64,000 nt of DNA from Elmis aenea (GCA_947652605.1 OX393581.1:27522788-27586787); one strand, 5' to 3'. Positions 43,283-55,152 are shown, numbered from the stretch's first letter. Program-made: numbers and translations. Notes: generated by a model not told the origin, from the letters alone.

Positions 43283-44099
43283 TTACCGATAATTTAATTA
43301 CCTTTAAAATTTGTTAAGTTTAAAGGTTGTTTGTCTTGAAATTTCAAAGTTAACTTAAGTCAAGATTGACAAGACGTATAACTACGTGTGTATTGTAGTA
43401 GTACGAATGGAGTACCGAGTAGTGAGTAATGAAATTTAAAGGCAAATTAAATCAAAGGCAAATTTTTGTTTATAGTTAATTGGCGTGGGAACGTGGTGCT
43501 TGTCGCGCTCTAGTTTATCAGGTGCATCGCCTGAAATCTTAAATATGTGTTAAAATAAGCAAAGTGCAAATGTTTTGGGTGGAACATGGAATATGTCAAA
43601 TAGCAGGTCGTAAAGATTATGCAGTCATGGGTACGTCGGAACTGCGAGCCATCTGGCCAGCAGGTATCGAAGGCAATTGGGTCAAAATTACGAACTTTAA
43701 TACACTGTTTTTAGCTCTTAGTAATACCGGGTACTTGCATTTTTATTAGTTTTATCGAATGGGATAAATTGAATCTGGAGAATAATTTAAATTTGTTAAT
43801 TAGTAAGAATGGTTTAAATCGTTTACTTTGAAATGTAAATTAATTAGGGTATAAGCGTGGGAATTACATTTTTCAGTCATTGCTTTAAAGTGGGGATAGG
43901 AAGGGTTGCTGATTTTCTAACTAAGTTGAGTAGAGGGAATGTCAGTCACGAATCACAAAAAAGTAAATCTAACATTCTGCATACGTCACAATTTGCCTCG
44001 AATTAGTAACAAATGAGGATGAGAAAATTATTAAAATAAACGCCTATTTGACGCGGGGTAATGCATAGATTTACAAAAATGCAGGGAGGAGTTTGAAGA
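43283..44099. other. Possible LTR or leader sequence of a retroelement
   Basis: A 61-codon frame at 43564-43749 (MQMFWVEHGICQIAGRKDYA...) is unrecognised. The composition is less AT-biased than the surroundings from about 43490 to 44560. It may be the upstream part of the structure described at 44100-44406. Confidence 0.25.
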
Positions 44100-44406
44100 G
44101 GTGTATAAAAGTCAAAACTCGCGAAGGTAACGGGACTCACGACCTTTTATCCGAACCTCGACAGAGTTTTCCTGGCGTTCTGCGCTGAGAGCCGAACTCT
44201 GGTTTCCTATATAAAATATTATTTTTATCCTTCCTTGTGGGTTCTTCTTGGCGTTTTGCGCTGGGAGCTGAAGTCCAAGGAACTTCCTAATTACGCGAAA
44301 GCTTTCTTGGCGAGAAATCGCTGGGAGCCGAGCTGCGCGTTCCTTTTACCTTTTGTTTTTAATAATTGATTCTTCCTGGCGAATCGCTCGCTGGGAACTG
44401 AATTTA
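44100..44406 (+). repeat. TATA-box-led leader with four imperfect CTGGCG...GCTGGGAG repeats
   Basis: A TATA-like GTATAAAAG at about 44101 is followed by four copies of a stem-forming word: CCTGGCGTTCTGCGCTGAGA (44171), CTTGGCGTTTTGCGCTGGGA (44246), CTTGGCGAGAAATCGCTGGG (44305) and CCTGGCGAATCGCTCGCTGG (44374). Each is followed by a GCCGA-, GCTGA- or ACTGA-type continuation. Spacings are about 75, 59 and 69 bp. An AATAAA-containing stretch lies near 44560. After the piggyBac insert the host sequence resumes with CTGGCAAACTACGATCCAAC (45837), which resembles the sequence after an LTR. A retroelement LTR is possible but unproven. Confidence 0.4.
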
Positions 44407-44614
44407 AATTCTATACGACGCGACGTTGACAATTTTCTAAGAAATACAACGGAATCATTACATTCCGTTTTTTTATTTAATTGTAAAATAACGAAAACGA
44501 CATAGTTTTGTAGAGCTGCGAGAGAGCTTGCAACGAAAATAGATAAATATATACCCAATAATAAAATTCCATCTGTGTTTTATTTATTACTGTTTTGAGA
44601 GCTACTCTAGTTAA

Positions 44615-45832
44615 CCCTTTCGCGACGATTTTTTTTCTGAGAGATATAGGAATACTTTTGTGATTTTTTTATGTTTGTATAAGTCAATTTAAGCTTTTAT
44701 AATAAAAAATCTAAAAAAAAACATCAAGGGGTTGAAGAGGGTAGTGGTACATATAAGCACCATTAGTCTTTTGTTGTGGTGCTTTTATGTACCATCAGTC
44801 CTATAGAAAAACTTTCTTTGGAAAATGTTAAATGTTTTTATTGTATATAATTCAATGTATTTTAAGAATGATATGCTGCAAAACATTTGTAGCATAACGG
44901 AATGTCACATTCTTGACAAATTGTCGTTGTGCGTTTTTGAATATTATTTCCTGCGCATCTCTTGCATCTTCTTCGAGTTGCACCTTCAACTGGAAGATGT
45001 AAAGATACATTTTCGAGCCGCTGTCTTTTCCCAGATGGTCTTCCTTTTTTCGATAGACGTCGCACAGTTGCTGTTTTTCTTCCTTCAGCTATCATTTCTT
45101 CCGCCAGGGGCACTAGAAATTGCAGGAAAGGAATTTTTTTCTTTGTCTTCTCTTTATAGATAATCCATGCGTTTACGACAGCCATCATAAGCAGACGATA
45201 GAAAACTTTCTTCCACCATTTGTTTGATTTGCGATCGAGTTCGTATAATCCCATCATCTGGTCGGCCAAATCAACCCCTCCCATAATCTCTCTATATGAA
45301 GCAACCATTTCTGGACAAGGAACACTGATTTTGGAGCCATCTTTCAAAGTTTTATTGACAGACATAACATTCGCATTATGGCAATTGCTCAACATAAGGA
45401 CCTCTTTTGTGTCTTGCCATTTCACAAACAATAGTCCATCTTTGCTGCACTGAAACACATATTCACCTCTTTTCAGTTTATCCTTGATTTTCGGTAAATT
45501 TTTTCTATTTTGATTACAAGTTCCTAGTGCTGCATAATCTATATCCTGTAGTAGAGTAATCGAAGTAAAAAAGCGATCAAAACAAAAGGTGATATCTTTC
45601 TCTAAATTCAATGAGAACGCTAACCTAATATGCTGCCTGCTCGAATAAAGTAAACACGTGTGAAGAAATCAAAACATTTTGAGTCGCAGATGCAGACACT
45701 AGATGTAGACACTATGCTAATACATTAAAAAACTAAATGGTACACATATAAACCGACTTAAACAGAATTAAAACTGTTTAGTCCTGACATAAAATTTACT
45801 GGTGCATATGTGTACCAGGAGTCGCGAAAGGG
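44615..45832 (-). mobile_element. piggyBac element, internally deleted (1218 bp)
   Basis: TTAA at 44611-44614 and 45833-45836 flanks mirrored tips CCCTTTCGCGAC and GTCGCGAAAGGG, the hallmark of piggyBac. Subterminal words such as GGTGCTTTTATGTACCAT (44780) and GGTGCATATGTGTACCAG (45801) echo each other. Only the C-terminal half of a transposase remains. Confidence 0.9.
44862..45665 (-). pseudogene. piggyBac transposase, C-terminal half
   Basis: The frame is open from about 45665 to the stop at 44862. It contains DITFCFDRFFTS (second catalytic Asp; the usual DNFFTS has Arg for Asn), REIMGGVDLADQMMGLYELD (third catalytic Asp in GGVDLADQ), NKWWKKVFYRLLMMAVVNAW, and a C-terminal Cys-rich finger (RRCKRCAGN, ICQECDIPLCYKCFAAYH). 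The N-terminal third and the first catalytic Asp are deleted, and no Met starts the remaining frame; the ATG-like start at 45611 is a TTG. It cannot be a full enzyme. Confidence 0.85.
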
Positions 45833-45836
45833 TTAA

Positions 45837-46159
45837 CTGGCAAACTACGATCCAACAACGTCCAGTTCCCAACCACCACAACAGACAATGACGAGCTTAC
45901 AAAAAAAAGTTAAATAAAAGAAAAAAAGAAAGTAACCAAAAATAAAGTACAAAGTTCATAGCGAACTGTTACAGTATATTAGCCAAAAAGCCGTTAAAAA
46001 CGTAGGTATTATGGGTTCGTAGAAAAAGTAAGCTACATAACACGAGTTGTAAAGCAATCAAGCACTCGTGGAAATACGCATTAGCCGCCACGCGGCTCCG
46101 TGCGCAACTTTTCCACTCGTGCGTAATATGCTTCTTGTTATGTAATATACAATCTACAT
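45837..46159. other. Continuation of the piggyBac target sequence
   Basis: The first about 50 bases (CTGGCAAACTACGATCC onward) are GC-richer and may belong to the retroelement-like unit at 44.1 kb. The rest shows nothing. Confidence 0.25.
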
Positions 46160-46903
46160 ACATATATATATATGATCTCTGAACTAAGTGGCGTCCATCA
46201 ACATCCCTCGCACATTACATGTGGCGTCCCGTTACTAAGTGGACTCCGTATACGGACGCCACATAGTTTCTCTATTGAAACGGACTTTAAAGCACCGGTA
46301 CTGTGACTGGAATTAATTTTAGAGGGACGCCACAAATCCGAGATTTTGTACAGTTTGAATATTATAGTTGGACCGTTGGCCGTTCTTGGATCGTGCGCTC
46401 GCGTCGCGTGTATATCGGAAGGGTATATATATTTTTTCGATTCACAGTGGAAGTGGCATCCAGGATATCGGCAATATATGTTTGTGTGAATTGTAAATTA
46501 AATATGCTGTGCGGCAACCATTAAAAAATACAAAATTAGAGCAATTTGAAATGTTGTTGATTCTGTAACTTTTACTGCCATTATTAACGTTTTTAATGAT
46601 TAACAACAACAATAAAGTTTGATGACAAACTGACAGTAGTGTCATGTACTATCATGATTTTGTGAACGTTATTTTAGTTATTATATTAATATTATTTAAA
46701 ACAACCAATATAGAAATGTTTTGAAATGCAGTTTTCTATTCTGCATCCGAAAATTTCAAAAATACAGAATTTTATTGATAGGTATTTAAAAGTAATTTTG
46801 TTGCGGTTTATAATGTAATTTTGTTGGAAAAGGTTTAAATTAGCTTCCACTACACATTTTTTGACAATATTCATTTAAACCTTATTCCCATTTTTTTAAT
46901 GAA

Positions 46904-46927
46904 AATAATAATAATAATAATAATAAC
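46904..46927 (+). repeat. (AAT)n microsatellite
   Basis: About eight perfect AAT units. Confidence 0.85.
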
Positions 46928-48152
46928 TAACTATATGTATATGAATTTATAGGTACTAACGATATAAAAAAAGTAGAATACAAATGTATCTAACGATGGT
47001 TGATACAGCTTAAGTAAATTCCAAACAGGAAAGGTTTAAAAATGTACAAAAAAATTATAATGTAGAGTGAAGCCGTTTTTCAAAATTTTTTATTTGTGAT
47101 TAAAGTCCGTGCGTGACTTAAAACTGATTATTTTTGTGCAAAATTAATATCGCCGTTTTGATGATAATTTACGGGCATCAACACAATATTTAATAAACTT
47201 GAAGGCTTTGAAAATATTACGAAAATATGTTTTAAATAAAGGACAAAAAAAAGTATTTGTCATTATTTATTGTTCCATTAGTTTTCAAATACATAAATAA
47301 GTTTATATTGCTTGGACATTTTATGGGGGTGTCATATAAATTCGACACTATGATTTATTTTATTGTTGTGACAAACTAATTTGTCAAAAAATGGTAGACG
47401 GTTTTTAACGCAAAATTACTGTGTAAAGCGCAACAAAATTACTTCCAAATAAAAATACATTTAAAGTATGTGTAATGCTATAATTCAAGCAAAGTGGTGC
47501 TACTTTAAATATGTCATTATTCACTCCACAAATTTTGAGTTAAAACGTACCAAAAATATTTCATACATTGTCTATGTATAAAGATATTGCCTTTTAATTA
47601 AAAATTATTTTAAGATATTTTTTTAACTAAATAAATACATCCATACATTTTGTTAAGTTACGGTACTAATGTGTGGTATATGTTAACTGTTTCGTTCACT
47701 TATTTTAATTTGTTAATCACATATAACTACTATTGAATAATAAAGCTGATTTAAAATTTCAACCCTATTGCCGTTTATTTAAGGAGTTTATTGACTTTAT
47801 GGTAAAAAATTTAAAAAAAAGGTAAGTAATGTTTAATTAGGTAAGTAATGCATATTTATTTTTTTATGTGATATTAGCCCGTACTTGTAAGGCGTGTTAT
47901 TTTATATTTTACCTCATCCTGTTTCCTATATAACTTTTTTTTCTGACCTACATTTCTTACCTAAATTACCTAATATGTTTATCTCCATGAATTTGGCCCG
48001 AACTTAGGAAGCACACATGATGCTATAATTTTTTTCAGTTATTGCTTCTTAGTGCTTCAAAATCGATAAACAAAACTTCGAAAAAATGAAAAGGTTTTAT
48101 TACTTAAAGTATAGTATTAACAAATACTGTTAAAACAATTATATACCCTATA

Positions 48153-49092
48153 CCGGGTGATTTAGTTTGACTGTAGCACCCCTATAACTTTTTAATTATT
48201 GAAAATTACCCCCAACAAACCTTATATTTTTCGAAACGGCGACAAATTTTCTATCAAGTGATGTGCATTTGTCATCTCTACGATGACGTATGTCAAATTC
48301 GCGATAGGCAACTGTTTTTTTTTTTAATTACATAGTATACATGTTTTTGTTGATTCGGATAGAAAATGTAATTCTGAATCCGACCATGTATTAAAAAAGT
48401 ATGCATACATAAGAAAATTTTCGAGAAAAATCAGTTTAAAGTTTATTCAAATTGTAGCAAACAGTCTATTTAACATAACAAAAAAACTATCGGATCTTAA
48501 ATATTATAGTATAACAATCAATGGAAATATATTAAAAATAAATTTTTAGTAAAAATAAAAGCAAATAATAAACGTGTATTAAAGCAGTTACAAATAGAGG
48601 ACAACTGCGTTTGGAAGCGGGGGGCGGTCACTTTGAACATATTAAAGTCCAATTTTTTATGTCAACGTTAATTAATTGTTTTTTATTTTATTAAAAACTA
48701 ATTTTTAATACATTTCCATTGGTAGTCATAGTGTAATTTTCAAAATTTGATCATTGTTTTTTGTTATGTTAAATAGACTGTTTGCTATAATTTGAATAAA
48801 CTTTGAACTGATTTTTCTCGAAAATTTTCTTACTTATGCATACTTTTTTAATACATGGTCGGATTCAGAATTACATTTTCTATCCGAATCAACAATAAAA
48901 TGTATACTATGTAATTTAGGAAAAAAATTAGTTGCCTATCGCGGATTTGACATACGTCATCGTAGACATGACAAATGCACATCACTTAATAGAAAATTTG
49001 TCGCCGTTTCCAAAAATATAAGGTTTGTTGAAACTATTTTCAATAATTAAAAAGTTATAGCACCCCTATAACAGTCAAACTGAATCACCCGG
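48153..49092. mobile_element. Foldback mariner derivative, TA-CCGGGTGATT tips (940 bp)
   Basis: Left TA-CCGGGTGATTTAGTTTGACT, mirrored at the right by AGTCAAACTGAATCACCCGG-TA. The arms are about 400 bp each. The centre keeps a transposase C-terminus (48584-48646). A half copy is at 10124-10560. Confidence 0.85.
48584..48646 (+). pseudogene. C-terminal scrap of a mariner-like transposase
   Basis: Reads AVTNRGQLRLEAGGGHFEHI before arm sequence. The GG-x-HFEH ending is the conserved C-terminus of many mariner-like transposases; compare NGGHFEQFK at 52894-52920 in the longer transposase copy. Confidence 0.65.
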
Positions 49093-50300
49093 TATTGATT
49101 TTTATATAAGGAGTTCATTTGCATTTTAAATTTCACAAAAACAATAATTTTACCGCCAGGATAAATACTTGTGAGTTTTGATGATAAACTTATTTACTAA
49201 TATTCATTGCGTTATTCCCTTAAATTACAAAATTTAAGTCAGTAGCAGGTTAGGCACACTTTTATGATAGGGCTTTAAACCACACATAAAATACAATTCG
49301 TTTCATTCAGAACTAAGGCAGTAAATCTCCAATGATTCTTTTTGAATAAGTACTAAAAAAACGACATGTCGTAAATCTTATTTGTACATTACCCTTTTTA
49401 CTTCAATTTTTTTTTAAAAAAAAACCCCTTCGGTCTTGAACATTCGTAGCGCTTGTGATAGCTGTCTTTACTTCAGTTTTTTTTCGTAATAAATTTTTTT
49501 AAAAACAGTTGTAAACATATCCCAAATCAGTGTTCTCCCCAGAATTTATTTTTTGCCGGGCGGACGCAAAAGGTTGCCGGGCGCCCCCCCTCGCCCCCAA
49601 TGAATTTTTGGTCTTATTATTTTATAATTACATATAATTTTGTATTATTAGTTTTTAAATTTACACAAATATTTTGTTCCAAACAAAATTATTTATTTGT
49701 AATAAATATCGCATTTTAAACAATAATATAATACAATTTAATTTAAGGAATTTTAAGAATTTAAAGAAACTTTGTTTAACTAAATAAAAAATAAACTATT
49801 CGCTAAAAGAACCTTCGTCCTCTTCAACTTCCTGGTTTGAAACCAAAGTTGTTTTAGATTGCTTTTCATTGTTTTGAGCACTTTCTTGTTTTTTAAAAAA
49901 ACTAAATAAATTAGTCTGATTTGACTTTAAAGTTATTATTCATGTCTGAAGTATAAAATAAAATTAATAATTAACAGTGTGGTATCTTTATATGTTCAAA
50001 ACTTATTGATTTAATGGAAATATGACATAATTTTTTTGCTAAACAATTTATAGATTTGATAGTGGCCAATAAATAATAAGCAGTAACAGTTGTTCTCTAT
50101 TACCTTAACTATAATATACAGAGGAAAACGCATACACACATACAAGTACGCTGGATGCACACACATTGTTAAAAAACACAAGAAAATTTTGACCAATTTA
50201 CATTAATTTAAATATTTAGAAATAGTTAGTACGGTGTTATACCCGTACTAAAGCTAATGAAAAGCAGAACAACGCAGGACGTCACTTGGTACGTAATTTT
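49093..50300. other. AT-rich DNA with a possible hAT end at 49531
   Basis: CAGTGTTCTCCCCAG at about 49530 followed by GC-rich GCCGGGCGGACGC and GCCGGGCGCCCC resembles a hAT terminus, but no matching right end was found. The remainder is unannotated; the minus frame 50011-50196 has no motif. Confidence 0.3.
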
Positions 50301-50552
50301 TTAAAGTGTATACGTTGCGGACGCCTCATAATTGGTATTTTATATAGAGGTTATTTATTGCGTTGATTATACGGACTTCAAATATCACGCAAATTGTATG
50401 AAAATTTGTATCACAATTTTGTATTGCACCATCGCCATGTGTTTGTAAAGGTGATAAAACGGAATATACATTAAACAGATTTCATATATTCCAGCTCAAT
50501 CTAGTGGACGCCAAAATACTGCAACACATGTTGGACGCCACATGGATAGTGA

Positions 50553-50556
<4 letters not shown>

Positions 50557-50583
<27 letters not shown>
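50557..50583 (+). repeat. (TA)n microsatellite between two large elements
   Basis: About 13 TA units. It forms the right border of 46160-50583 and the left border of the CGCCTCC-bearing structure. Confidence 0.85.
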
Positions 50584-51297
50584 TTGCACGCCTATCTTAC
50601 TCGCCTCCATACGTACAAAGGACGCACAGGCCTCCACCTTAAGGGATCGATTAATCTGTGTGTATTCTGCAGAAAATAATTAAATAATGTAGCACTAATG
50701 CCGGTGGCAAAAGAGGGGAAAGGATTTTTCATTTTTATTATATACAAAAAAAGTGATAAACACAAAATAGTAACTGAACTCCACTCATAGAATGGTTAAC
50801 TCGCCTCCGGAGTATATAAAACACTAAAGATGTATGTTAAAGTTGCCTCCAGCAACGTTGCCATCATTCTGCAAGCTTAGTAGCATTGAGAAGCTATGTA
50901 TCATATCCCAATCGGTGAATATATGCTTGACGCGCGAATTGTAAACAATCAAGTAGGTAGGTAATTTCGATTGTGATTGTTGGATAATTCGTGTCAATTA
51001 ATAGTTTTGAACTATGTACGTAATATTTTATTTTAATAACGCATCGTAGGTCACGTATTTGTTAAACCTTCAACTGAACAAATTATATGCAAACTTTTTA
51101 GTGACAGTTATGTAAATTATAAAGGGGATATTTTAATTATACCGATTTTGACTTATCAATATTTTTACATAAAGGATGTCTTTTTTTGATAGTATCAGGG
51201 ATGGAAAACGTAACGTAACGATACCCGATAACGTTATAATAACGATTCAACTTTCATTTTTTATACAATAACGTAACGATATTTTTATAACGTTATA

Positions 51298-53493
51298 CAG
51301 GGTGGTGCTTTTTTCGATGCTCACCATTGCTATCTTGGAAACGGTAAGAGATACAAGGTCGTTTAAATTAGAGAAAAGTTGCACATTTTTATGGCGATTA
51401 AAAATCTGACAAGAAATCCTGGATATTTTGATTCGTTTTTGTTTTATTACAAAAAAACTGAAAAATGTGATTTTAGAAAAATATTATTATCTTCCCTACC
51501 ACTGACTCTATTTCATTTAAACTTGGTCACTCTATGTTTTTGACCGTCCTGGGTTTGATGACGTCAACAGAAATTTTCTAAGCCTTCTAGATTTCAAGTT
51601 GCGATAGTCAACTTTTTTATTTCTTATGGCCGCCATATTGGATTTTTGCACCATCAGACAGACAAAAAAAATTAGCTTTTCAAATTGGTAACCAAAATAC
51701 CTTTTTTCTTTCAAAAAACTTGTTGAAATTTGAAAATTTGTATAAATAATCTACAAAATCGAGAATGCTCTGAAAAACAATTGAAACTATGATATCAATA
51801 ATAGTGACAGATTGCGTGCAAGTGACGTACGTAGAGTTTCTTTATCGTCTTTTTTGATTATCAAGATGTTTACGAATGAAGAAAAGCAGGAAATGTATGA
51901 TGTCTACATTCTAAACCGTAAAAACTCTCTTTAAGCGTCTGAAAATTACGCAAATTTATATCCAGAGAGAGAGAGCAACCCCACAGGATAATGTTTACGA
52001 GGATTTCAAGAAGTTTGGGTAATTATGGCATGTTTAAAAGACCGCGAGGGCCGTATAGGAAAAAGATTAATGTTAATGAAGTGAATGTGTTGGCTCAAAT
52101 AGCAATTAATCCAGAAAACTCCACCCGGAAAATTGCTTAAGAGTGTAGTATTAATGATGCATATGCCAGAAAAATAATAAAAAAACATAACTACCACGAT
52201 TATAAATTCTCAAGGGTACAAACTCTTTATCCTGGTGATACTAACAGATGATTGAACTTTTGTTATTAGTTTCGGCAAAAACTGCAACAAGACCCACATT
52301 TTTCCAGAAAAATACTATGGACTGACGAGTCCTTACTCACAAACTCGGGAATGTTTAACAGGAAAAATGTTCATCATTACGCTACAGTGAATCCCCATTT
52401 AATAAGAGAGACTAGGCCGCAAATTCGATATTGGCTGAACGTATGGGCTGGTCTTTAAGATAATACGATTCTGGGTCCCTTTTTCATCGATGGACATTTG
52501 GATGGGCCTGGATATTTAAGATTGTTGGAAACAAATTTAGAAGATATGTTAGATGAATTGCCATTATTAACCATTCAAAATCTTCAATGGTTTCAGCAAG
52601 ATGGAGCTGGTCCTCACAACGCCCGAATTGTAAGAGAATATTTAAATGCACGCTTTCAAAATTGGCTTGGTACGTTTGGTCCTGTTTATTGGCCTCCACG
52701 ATCGCCATGTTTAACGCCCATGGATTACTTTTTGTGGGGCAATGTAAAACATGTTGTTTATGCAACCCCCACGGATAATATTGAACATCTTCGTCGTAAA
52801 ATAAAAAATGCATTTGACTCAATTTCGCGACAGACTATCCTAAAGGCAGTGGACGAAATGAATTTAAAAACTGACCTCTGTATAATACATAACGGCGGAC
52901 ACTTTGAACAATTTAAATAATTACTTATATCTGGTGTTTTAAATTTATTTTCAATTTGTTATCATTAGACCAATAAAATGTTAAATCTTTTATTTATATC
53001 ATAGTTTCAATTTGTTTTTCAGAGCATTCTCGATTTTGTAGATTATTTATACAAATTTTCAAATTTCGACAAGTTTTTTGAAAGAAAAAAGGTATTTTGG
53101 TTACCAATTTGAAAAGCTAATTTTTTTGTCTGTCTGATGGTGCAAAAATCCAATATGGCGGTCATAAGAAATAAAAAAGTTGACTATCGCAACTTGAAAT
53201 CTAGAAGGCTTAGAAAATTTCTGTTGACGTCATCAAACCCAGGACGGTCAAAAACATAGAGTGACCAAGTTTAAATGAAATAGAGTCAGTGGTAGGGAAA
53301 ATAATAATACTTTTCTAAAATCACATTTTTCAGTTTTTTTGTAATAAATCAAAAACGAATCAAAATATTTAGGATTTCTTTTCAGATTCTCAATCGCCAT
53401 AAAAATGTGCAACTTTTCTCTAATTTAACCGACCTTGTATCTCTTACCGTTTCCAAGATAGCAATGGTGAGCATCGAAAAAAGCACCACCCTG
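51298..53493 (+). mobile_element. mariner-like element with inverted repeats of about 500 bp
   Basis: TA-CAGGGTGGTGCTTTTTTCGA on the left, TCGAAAAAAGCACCACCCTG-TA on the right. The arms 51298 to about 51800 and about 52990-53493 mirror closely, including the CCGCCATATTGGATTTTTGC and CTGTTGACGTCATCAAAC-type blocks. The single gene between the arms is a decayed transposase. It is the closest thing to a parent copy for the many CAGGGTG foldback elements of this window. Confidence 0.9.
51866..52920 (+). pseudogene. mariner-like DDD transposase, inactivated by stops and frameshifts
   Basis: The N-terminus MFTNEEKQEMYDVYILNRKN at 51866 meets a TAA soon after. YANLYPERES follows, then in other frames KRPRGPYRKK and VNVLAQIAINPENSTRKIA (helix-turn-helix linker region). 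The catalytic part reads WTDES (first Asp 52324), VWAGL then a TAA at 52456, FFIDGHLDGPGYLRLLE, WFQQDGAGPHNAR (second Asp 52600), WPPRSPCLTPMDYFLWG (third Asp 52723) and ends NGGHFEQFK. Forty residues lie between the second and third Asp, longer than the 34 of classic mariner. At least three stops and one frame change make it dead; the largest open part is 52498-52920. Confidence 0.9.
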
Positions 53494-53729
53494 TATAACG
53501 TTATAATAACCGATAACGTTTCATTAAAAGTTATTTTATATCGTTATTTTCTATAAATTAAATTTTTATATGGCAATCTTTTTATTTTCAGAAGATATAA
53601 TATTTTGTCTCTATTTTAAAAATTAAAATGAAAATAATAATATCTCAACGTAAATTTGTACTATTTTTTAAATTTACTTTTCAGATTCCAAAAATAATTT
53701 CAGAGTTACAACTAAAAATTATTTTTGTA

Positions 53730-54535
53730 CAGCATGTTTCTTAAATAATGCGAAAAAATTCTGGAGGTGATTCCTTATCGAAAATTAAGAGGGGTCTTTC
53801 ATATAATTTTTTTTTCTTTAGGATCTCCTTTCGGAGTAACACCCCATTAAAGGAGATCGGTAAAATTGGGTTTTTAGTTTATTTCTCAAATTTGGGTTTA
53901 TGTAGGAAAATGATATTTGGTAGATGTTTTATACTTATTAAAAGGTTCCCCATATTAATATTTTTAATCATTTCCCATCTTCACAGGGGGTTGAAAAGTG
54001 CGACCAATGTTGTTTTTTTTATTAGAACGTTTTGGCAGGTTGAAATCTAGCAATGTATTTTTTTTTTGAAAACTTGATTTATTTAGAAGTTTTTTTTTTC
54101 TTTAATTTTTTTCTTTAAACCTACAGTTTTTGTGAATGAATATGAACCATCAAATATTCCAATATAAAACGATTCATTTTGGTGGTTAGCATGGTTTGTT
54201 TATGTTGTAGGATTTACGAGAAAAACTAAAGAATAAAAAATGTTCTAAATAAATTAAACTTACAAAAAAAAGTTTAAATCAACAGGGGTCGCACTTTTCA
54301 GCCCCCTGTGGAGGTGGGAGATGATTAAAAATATTACTATGGGAAACCTTTTAATAAGTATAAAACATCTACCGAATATCATTATCTTACATTTATCTAA
54401 ATTTGAGAAATAAAATGAAAACCTAATTTTACCGATCCCCTTTAGGGGAGACGTCTAAGAAAAAAATTTTATATAAAAACCCCACTTAATCTTCGATAAG
54501 GAATCACCTCCCGAATTTTTTCGCATTATTTAAGA
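53730..54535. mobile_element. Foldback MITE family P, copy 3
   Basis: Left TA-CAGCATGTTTCTTAAATAAT; arm content matches 31095-32155 (GGAGGTGATTCCTTATCGAA and its mirror at about 54495). The right tip is eroded to ATTATTTAAGATAA. The central spacer is shorter. The frame at 53748-54050 is an arm translation. Confidence 0.75.
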
Positions 54536-54664
54536 TAATTTATGTAACGTTATATAACATAACAATTCATTTTTTTAATGTTATTTATAACGTTATGTAA
54601 CGAAAACCAATAATAAATAACGTTATTCAATAACGTAACGATTTAAAACGTTATTCCATCCCTG

Positions 54665-55080
54665 GATAGTATTATGAACAGCTAATCCCACTCAACATTT
54701 CTAATCTAATATTAAACAATTAAACAATTAAGAGAATTAAAAAAAAAGAAAAATTAAATTTTTTTCTTAAAAAACCAGATATATTAAAAAACGAATAACG
54801 TTTCATTACTAGTTAACTATTAAAAATATTTATTTAACAATAAAATAAATAACTAACTAACTCTTATTTCATTCCGGTTAACTATCTCAAAAATGTCCAT
54901 TTAATAAACCCTGATACACAAGGTACGAAAAATCAATTCTTCTTATAAACAATTGAATTTTCAAAATATTTAAATTTTTAATCACTTTACTAATAAACTA
55001 TAATTTTAAAATTTTTTTCTATCTAAATAACAAAACAAAAAAATCATTTAATTAAAACAAATAAAAATAAATTAAAAAAT
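54665..55080 (-). pseudogene. Nuclear copy of mitochondrial 16S rRNA (5' part)
   Basis: In rRNA sense the stretch contains TACCTTGTGTATCAGGGTTT, GAGATAGTTAACCGGAATG, GTAATGAAACGTTATTCG and GTGGGATTAGCTG, which correspond to conserved blocks of insect 16S. It runs up to the hAT right border. Only the part nearer the rRNA 5' end is certain; whether 16S sequence resumes left of the hAT (before 51188) could not be judged. Confidence 0.75.
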
Positions 55081-55083
55081 TCA

Positions 55084-55152
55084 AATTAAATTGAATTGCA
55101 CAATTAATTTTTTAATGTAAATAAAAAAACTTTCTAACAAGCTCTAATCTGA
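55084..55152 (-). pseudogene. Nuclear copy of mitochondrial tRNA-Val
   Basis: In gene sense it contains TTTACATT around the anticodon TAC (complement AATGTAAA at about 55114) and TGCAATTC at the T arm. It lies exactly between 16S and 12S, as in insect mtDNA, where tRNA-Val separates them on the same strand. Confidence 0.65.

Larger units (their letters stand above)
46160..50583. mobile_element. Large element bounded by (TA)n with GTGGCGTCC subterminal repeats
   Basis: The left end (TA tract, GATCTCTGAACTAAGTGGCG) and the right end (reverse complement: TA tract, CATCTCACTATCCATGTGGC) are similar over about 35 bp. The 9-mer GTGGCGTCC or its complement GGACGCCAC recurs close to both ends: about 46189, 46212, 46253 and 46324 at the left, and about 50512 and 50533 (slightly altered at 50324) at the right. 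Between lie AT-rich DNA, an (AAT)n tract and the nested foldback element 48153-49092. No transposase was recognised. No defined superfamily fits from sequence alone, and this may be two half elements rather than one unit. Confidence 0.4.
51196..54664. mobile_element. hAT element with exact 8-bp duplication and AACGTTAT repeats
   Basis: Tips CAGGGATGGAAAACGTAACG and AAACGTTATTCCATCCCTG are flanked by GATAGTAT at 51188-51195 and 54665-54672, an exact 8-bp duplication. Subterminal words TAACGTTAT / AACGTAACG are repeated many times at both ends. Only about 470 bp is its own sequence plus AT-rich filler; a mariner (51298-53493) and a family P MITE (53730-54535) are nested inside. Non-autonomous. 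Confidence 0.85.

Noticed and set aside
43564..43749. A 61-codon frame as a host exon
   Set aside because: No family motif, and it lies beside retroelement-like sequence; left as unknown.
49530..49610. A complete hAT element starting CAGTGTTCTCCCC
   Set aside because: No matching right terminus or 8-bp duplication could be found.
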